This document shows positions 42,466 through 46,553 of a stretch of 46,553 nt of DNA, in pieces (positions within the stretch are counted from its first letter, which is position 1; each line of letters opens with the position of its first letter). The stretch covers positions 1 to 46,553 of the forward strand of contig PXDB01000080.1 of assembly GCA_003565155.1 (NCBI GenBank). The letters run 5' to 3'. The stretch is from Nitriliruptoraceae bacterium (lineage in GTDB: Bacteria; Actinomycetota; Nitriliruptoria; Nitriliruptorales; Nitriliruptoraceae). Below the pieces are notes generated by a model that saw nothing but the letters and a program-made list of their open reading frames with translations, ran no database searches and had not been told where the DNA came from. A program made the translations under genes and the position numbers.

Positions 42466-44052
42466 TCAGGGGTCCTCGAGACGCAACTGCGCCACTTCCG
42501 CTGACGGAGGGCCGTCCGTAGGTTGCGGTGTGGCCGGCCCGGCTCGAGCGTCCTCCTCCGCGCTCTGGGCCGCACGATCGAGCGGGTGCACGTAGGGAGC
42601 CTCCTGTCGGTGGAAGGTGACCTGGTCGGCCACGATCTCCACCCGCCACGGGCCCGTGTCGAAACGTCGGTGGTGCCGGCGGCAGAGCAGCACCGCGTTC
42701 TCCGGTGACAGCTGGCCCTCCGACCGGTACGGGTGCGCACCGTGAGCGACGTCACACCAGGAGGCCGGGGCGTCACAGCCATCCCAACGACAGCCCCCGT
42801 CCCGCACGACCAACGCCCGCCAGAGACCCTGCGGCACCGTGCGGACGTTGCGGGTCACCTCGATGGGCGTGCTGTCGGCACGACGCACCACACGACTGAC
42901 GGCGCAGTCGGTCAGCAGGGTCCCGGCTTCCGCGAGCGTTACGGGCTGGCCGGAACCGGCGAACACGGCGGTGCCGGCCGCGCGATCCAGTTCCGACTCC
43001 TCGACCACGAGGATGACCTGCGGGCGCTCTCCGTGGACCGTGGGTGCATCTCCGAGACGCAGCGCCGCATCGCACAGCTGCTCGAAGGCATCCGCGCCGC
43101 GCTGCTCCGGTGTCCGGTGCTCGTCTGCGGCGTCCGGGCGACGGAAGGCGTCGATAGCGCTGCGTGCCAGCTCCGCCGCGACCCCGTAGGCGAGACCGGA
43201 GAAAGCGACCCCGCCATCCGGTGTGTCCGTCATGCGGAAGCGGCGCTCGCGGTGATGACCCTGTTCCTGCTGCTGCAGCGCACGAGGCGCGTGCCGAGCG
43301 AGGTAGGTGCGGACCTGCCGGCCGAAGGCCACGGCGTCGGCGTGTCGCGCCAGCTCCAGGAGGTCGGCCTCCGCAGCCGCCCGGCGCTGTGGTGTCAGGC
43401 GCGCGAGCGCGTCACCGATGAGCCGCACGTGAGTGGGCCCGATGTCGCCCGCACCGAACGCCGCGCCCACGCGCGGGTTCGTGGCGGCATGCGACCCGGC
43501 TTCGGCGGAGCGCTTGGCCTCCGAGGGCGTCATGCGCTGGCTCCTCGCCGCGCGCCGGCGGCGCTCCCGCACCGCAGCGTCGCGTCGCGCCGGGTTCTCC
43601 TCCGTCCCCTCCGTCCTCGCACGCGCTTCGGTCTCAGCCAGCGCACGCGACCGTGCCGCCTCCAGGGCAGCGATCGGCTGACGAAGTCGACCGAGATGCG
43701 CGTCGAGCTGTCGGTCGCTCAGGTTGGCGAGGTCGATAGCGCCCACCACCTCGACGGCAGCGGCGAGCTGGGCGACCGCGCCCACCTCGTCGGTGTTCGT
43801 GGCCCCTCCTGCAGACGCGGAGCCCCCGGCACGTCGATGCCCCGCAGAAGCCCCGTGCGAGTGCGCCTCCGCGGGACCTGCGTGCGCAGGAGCAGAGATG
43901 CCCTCCATGTCCACGAGGGCGCTCGGGGGGCCGGGATCCACCGCGTAGCTCCCTGACGGCGAGGCAGCGAGGACAGGCCGCCGGACGCCGGCGTACCTCG
44001 ACGCCAGCTGCCGACACCTCCCGTCCTGCCGCACCTCTGCCTCCCGGAGCAT
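42466..44052 (-). CDS. DUF222 / HNH endonuclease (13E12-type) protein
   Basis: Member of the actinobacterial DUF222-HNH family, related to the mycobacterial 13E12 repeat proteins; 528 residues. The N-terminal 80 residues are low complexity. The DUF222 part follows (IDLANLSDRQLDAHLGRLRQPIAALEA, an Arg/Glu-rich coiled stretch, RVGAAFGAGDIGPTHVRLI). The C-terminal HNH domain is CRWDGCD...CDVAHGAHP...SPENAVLLCRRHH (C421, C426, H437, N452, C457, H460-H461); the usual HHI is changed to AHG, so activity is not certain. The ATG at 44052 has GAGGG 5 nt upstream; GTG 44088 and ATG 43908 are alternatives. A LexA box lies 77 bp upstream. Confidence 0.88.
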   Translation of the reverse strand: MLREAEVRQDGRCRQLASRYAGVRRPVLAASPSGSYAVDPGPPSALVDMEGISAPAHAGPAEAHSHGASAGHRRAGGSASAGGATNTDEVGAVAQLAAAVEVVGAIDLANLSDRQLDAHLGRLRQPIAALEAARSRALAETEARARTEGTEENPARRDAAVRERRRRAARSQRMTPSEAKRSAEAGSHAATNPRVGAAFGAGDIGPTHVRLIGDALARLTPQRRAAAEADLLELARHADAVAFGRQVRTYLARHAPRALQQQEQGHHRERRFRMTDTPDGGVAFSGLAYGVAAELARSAIDAFRRPDAADEHRTPEQRGADAFEQLCDAALRLGDAPTVHGERPQVILVVEESELDRAAGTAVFAGSGQPVTLAEAGTLLTDCAVSRVVRRADSTPIEVTRNVRTVPQGLWRALVVRDGGCRWDGCDAPASWCDVAHGAHPYRSEGQLSPENAVLLCRRHHRRFDTGPWRVEIVADQVTFHRQEAPYVHPLDRAAQSAEEDARAGPATPQPTDGPPSAEVAQLRLEDP

Positions 44053-44123
44053 CGGTTCCCTCGCCGTGTTGGCGCCTGCCACACGCACACTGTGTCGGTG
44101 CTTACTGTGCCTCGTTGCCGCAG

Positions 44124-44144
44124 CCTATACGAACGTGTGTTCGA
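44124..44144 (-). promoter_or_regulatory. LexA (SOS) box overlapping a -10 box of the HNH gene
   Basis: ACGAACGTGTGTTCGA (44129-44144) matches the mycobacterial SOS box TCGAAC-N4-GTTCGA at every defined position but the first. On the minus strand it runs directly into TATAGG (44129-44124), a -10 candidate for the HNH gene. LexA bound here would block that promoter. Confidence 0.7.
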
Positions 44145-44341
44145 CCACTAGGCCTGCGGCTGGAAACGTGCGGAGCGCGCGCAGCAGTGACCCGGCGAGC
44201 GTCCGGTCGAGCGGCCTCCGAACGGGGTTGCAACCACATCCGGGGTGGATCAGCCACTGGAGCGGCTCGGTGACACCGCGTACCGTCCGAGCGACCGGCA
44301 GTGTTCGGTCCTCGGCTGCCCTCGACCACCTCGGGAGGAGC

Positions 44342-45814
44342 ATGAGCAACCAGCCCCGCTCCCCCGACCCGGCTGGCGCGTCGGGCGTCTCCGAGCCCGC
44401 GCAACCCTCACCCTCTACATCACCCTCAGGGCGACGGTCGCGATCCTCGGCCGCCAACGACGCCCCGGACGTCGATGTGGCCGTCATCGGCGGCGGCATC
44501 GTCGGGCTGGCGACGGCGCACCTGCTCCTCGAGGCCGACCCAGCCCTCGAGGTCGTGGTCCTCGAGGCGGAGGACGACGTCGGTCGTCAGCAGTCATCCC
44601 GGAACTCCGGGGTGTTGCACGCCGGCCTCTACTACCCCCCGGGGTCGGCGAAGGCGAGGTGGTCCCGGGCGGGCAAGCCCCTGCTCGAGCGTTTCTGCGC
44701 CGACCACGGCGTCTCCTACCGGCGCACCGGCAAGGTCGTGGTTGCGGTGGACCGCGAGGAGCTAACGGCCCTCCACGCTCTGGCGGAGCGCGCCGAGACC
44801 AACGGTGTGGAGATCCACCGGCTCGGCCCGAGCGGCCTCCGCGATCACGAACCCCACGTCAGCGGCGTCGCCGGCCTGTGGACACCGGAGACCGGCGTGA
44901 CCGACTTCGGCGCGGTGTGCCACGCCCTCGCCGACGCCATCCGTGAGCAGGGCGGCCACATCCACACGGGCACCGAGGTGGTGGACCTCCACGCAACCGA
45001 CCAGCAGGTGGACCTCACCGCTGCCGGCAAGGGGCACCTGTGCAGCGCCCGGACGTCGGTGGTGTGTGCGGGGCTGCGGTCGGACAGGCTGGTCACGGCG
45101 ACGACCGGCGCCAGCAGTGCCCCCGCCTTGTCCGCCGCCGGCGCGCGCAGGCTGGAGTCGAGCGGTTCCGCCGGGGCGGGCCGACCACGCACCGCGCACC
45201 CGACCCCGGACCTCGCCGGGACCGCTCTCGACCCGGCCGTTGACCCAGCCGCTCTCGACGCCCGCATCGTTCCCGTGCGCGGATCATGGCTGGAGCTGCG
45301 GCCCGATCAGCGCCAGCTCGTTCGCGGCAACATCTACCCCGTGCCCACCGGTGGTGGTCTGCCCTTCCTGGGCGTGCACCTGACCCGTCGCATCGACGGG
45401 CAGGTCTGGGTCGGACCGAACGCCGTCCCGGTCTTCGCGCGGCAGGGACGCCGACCGAGCTCGATCGATCTCCACGATCTCCGCCAGCTGCTGGGGTTCC
45501 CGGGGACCTGGCGCCTCGCCCGACAGCACTGGAAGCTCCTGGCCAGCGAGCTGTGGGCCGACCGGGTGCTGACCTCCACCGTCCGGGCGGTACAGCGCTA
45601 CGTGCCGGCAGTGCAACGGGAACACCTGCGCCGTGGCCCCTGGGGGGTCCGCGCGCAGCTGGTCGACCGCCGAGGGCGCCTCGTGGACGACTTCACCCTG
45701 CGGGAGCACGGCAGGACCATCCACGTGCTGAACGCTCCCTCCCCGGCGGCCACCTCAGCGCTGGCGATCGGCGCGCAGTTGCGTGATCGGGCCCTGGCAC
45801 AGCTGCGGCGCTGA
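44342..45814 (+). CDS. lhgO: FAD-dependent oxidoreductase, L-2-hydroxyglutarate oxidase/dehydrogenase-like
   Basis: Flavoprotein of the DAO superfamily, 490 residues. After a 43-residue Ser/Pro-rich extension not typical of the family comes VDVAVIGGGIVGLATAHLLLE (FAD-binding GxGxxG). NSGVLHAGLYYPPGSAKARW is the hallmark of L-2-hydroxyglutarate oxidising enzymes, and the core ends RGNIYPVPTGGGLPFLGVHLTRRIDG. Between VCAGLRSDRL and RIVPVRGSW there is an insertion of about 50 Ala/Ser/Pro/Thr-rich residues. GGGAGGAG lies just before the ATG; a TACCGT -10-like box at 44281-44286 gives a short leader. It diverges from the HNH gene. The 3' end is duplicated after the stop. Confidence 0.85.
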   Translation: MSNQPRSPDPAGASGVSEPAQPSPSTSPSGRRSRSSAANDAPDVDVAVIGGGIVGLATAHLLLEADPALEVVVLEAEDDVGRQQSSRNSGVLHAGLYYPPGSAKARWSRAGKPLLERFCADHGVSYRRTGKVVVAVDREELTALHALAERAETNGVEIHRLGPSGLRDHEPHVSGVAGLWTPETGVTDFGAVCHALADAIREQGGHIHTGTEVVDLHATDQQVDLTAAGKGHLCSARTSVVCAGLRSDRLVTATTGASSAPALSAAGARRLESSGSAGAGRPRTAHPTPDLAGTALDPAVDPAALDARIVPVRGSWLELRPDQRQLVRGNIYPVPTGGGLPFLGVHLTRRIDGQVWVGPNAVPVFARQGRRPSSIDLHDLRQLLGFPGTWRLARQHWKLLASELWADRVLTSTVRAVQRYVPAVQREHLRRGPWGVRAQLVDRRGRLVDDFTLREHGRTIHVLNAPSPAATSALAIGAQLRDRALAQLRR

Positions 45815-45861
45815 GCTGTTCGAGTCGACTGCCCCACAGCTGCGGCGCTGAGCTGTTCGAG
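45798..45861. repeat. 27-bp direct repeat duplicating the lhgO-like stop region
   Basis: Perfect copies at 45798-45824 and 45835-45861, 37-bp period. The first contains the last codons and the TGA of the flavoprotein gene; the second repeats them in the non-coding region. Confidence 0.9.
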
Positions 45862-46066
45862 CCGCCTGCTCCGCTCCTGCCGGCGTCAGCAGCCCCCAAG
45901 GACAGCCACGCGGGCGCCAGCCCGCACGTGGAGTCTCACTGACCGCGCGCTCGTTCGGTGGGGTGGGTCGAACGGCTGCCCGGATCCTGCGTAGCGGTCC
46001 GCCGTGGGCGGCACGGTCAGCTGTCCAGCTTCGATCCGCGCGAGATCGGGAGATGGAGGGCGGCGC

Positions 46067-46553
46067 ATGAAGGGCATGGGGCAGTACGTCGGAGCCAGGG
46101 CCTGGCTGCGGAGCCGCCCGGTGACGCGCGCGATCCGGCCAGCCGCGTTGCCGGCCGCTGCGCTGCTCGTCATCGCCTGCGGCGGTGACGAGTGCCCGGC
46201 CGACACCGACAGACGCGGACCAGGACGCGGCCGCGGAGAACGCGGCCACCGACGAGGATGCGGACGGCGCCGACGGCCCGGCGGACGACGGTGACGACAG
46301 CGACCAGGCGGTGGCAGAGGACGCGGACGGCGCCGAGGAGGAGCCGACCACCGATGGTGGCACCGGCGACCGCGTCATCGACACCGCCCGGACCGGCGAG
46401 GACGGGTTGAGCGACCTGCTCGACCTCGACAACCCTGAGCCGGAGACCGCGGTACTCGAGTTCGCCGGTGAGCGCGACACCTTCGACGTCTCCTGCCAGT
46501 TCCCCGGCGAGGTCCCCGACAGCGTCATGGATGGTGGCCGGCAGATGAACGCG
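46067..46553 (+). pseudogene. Lipoprotein gene, truncated by window end, with an apparent frameshift after the lipobox
   Basis: ATG 46067 has GGAGGG at 6 nt and encodes a basic start and the signal core ALPAAALLVIAC with a lipobox Cys, then GGDECPADTD. In that frame it turns into an Arg/Gly string and stops soon after. From about 46209 the next frame reads a clean acidic linker (TDADQDAAAEN, then many Asp/Glu/Ala) and a globular start (AVLEFAGERDTFDVSCQFPG) open to the window end. The two halves fit one lipoprotein whose coding frame is broken near 46195-46211. It could be a sequence error, a real mutation or phase variation. The domain is not recognised. Confidence 0.7.

Noticed and set aside
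42466-44052. Homing endonuclease or restriction enzyme
   Set aside because: The DUF222 portion and overall layout match the chromosomal 13E12-type family; no intron, intein or methyltransferase is nearby.

Overview
The window is very GC-rich, with strong G/C third positions, many GTG starts and GGAGG-type ribosome binding sites. Gene content is actinobacterial: a DUF222/HNH protein, a mycobacterial-type LexA box, an acyl-CoA carboxylase alpha/beta pair, RsgA, and TldD/TldE. Three lipoproteins carry long Asp/Glu-rich linkers, and a large Mrp-type cation/proton antiporter operon is present. Together these suggest a salt- or alkali-adapted actinobacterium, perhaps of the Nitriliruptoria. That placement is inference only.

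Layout. 1-3200 (+): end of a CUT1 sugar ABC importer (binding protein cut by the window edge, then two permeases; no ATPase). 3277-8313 (-): alpha/beta hydrolase, a nitrilase-fold protein fused to Asp-box repeats whose catalytic Cys is Ser, and a GPH-type sugar/cation symporter. The last two are joined by a 16-bp tandem repeat carrying a chain of overlapping start and stop codons. 8540-10275 (+): DUF983 protein, a possible 27-residue peptide, an exported membrane-anchored thioredoxin-fold protein and a small flavodoxin-like protein. Then tRNA-Cys (-), a small membrane protein and rsgA (-), and the tldD/tldE pair (+).

16085-21683 (+) is an acetaldehyde/acetate module: acetyl-CoA synthetase, a GAF plus winged-helix regulator, an aldehyde dehydrogenase and a DUF779 protein. 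An MFS transporter (+) and an SDR oxidoreductase (-) follow. 24420-28544 (-) is an Fe(III)-type ABC importer (ATPase, lipoprotein, two-domain permease). 29126-37678 (+) is a ten-gene Mrp/Mbh-like antiporter operon in which every junction overlaps. It has three NuoL/M/N-like subunits, a separate MbhDE-like subunit, and His/Asp-rich tails on several subunits. 38058-42000 (-) is a biotin-dependent acyl-CoA carboxylase pair with a dyad upstream.

42466-44052 (-) is a DUF222/HNH protein behind a near-perfect LexA box. It diverges from an L-2-hydroxyglutarate oxidase-like flavoprotein (+). The window ends inside a lipoprotein gene that appears frameshifted just after its lipobox.

Short tandem duplications recur at gene ends: 6891-6993, 10622-10693, 21683-21743, 42303-42455 and 45798-45861. 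Several carry a duplicated stop codon or a hairpin. The most unusual items are the start/stop relay repeat, the nitrilase/Asp-box fusion without its catalytic cysteine, the stop-codon duplications, the LexA-linked HNH gene and the His-rich Mrp operon. Everything here was read by eye; no database search was run.
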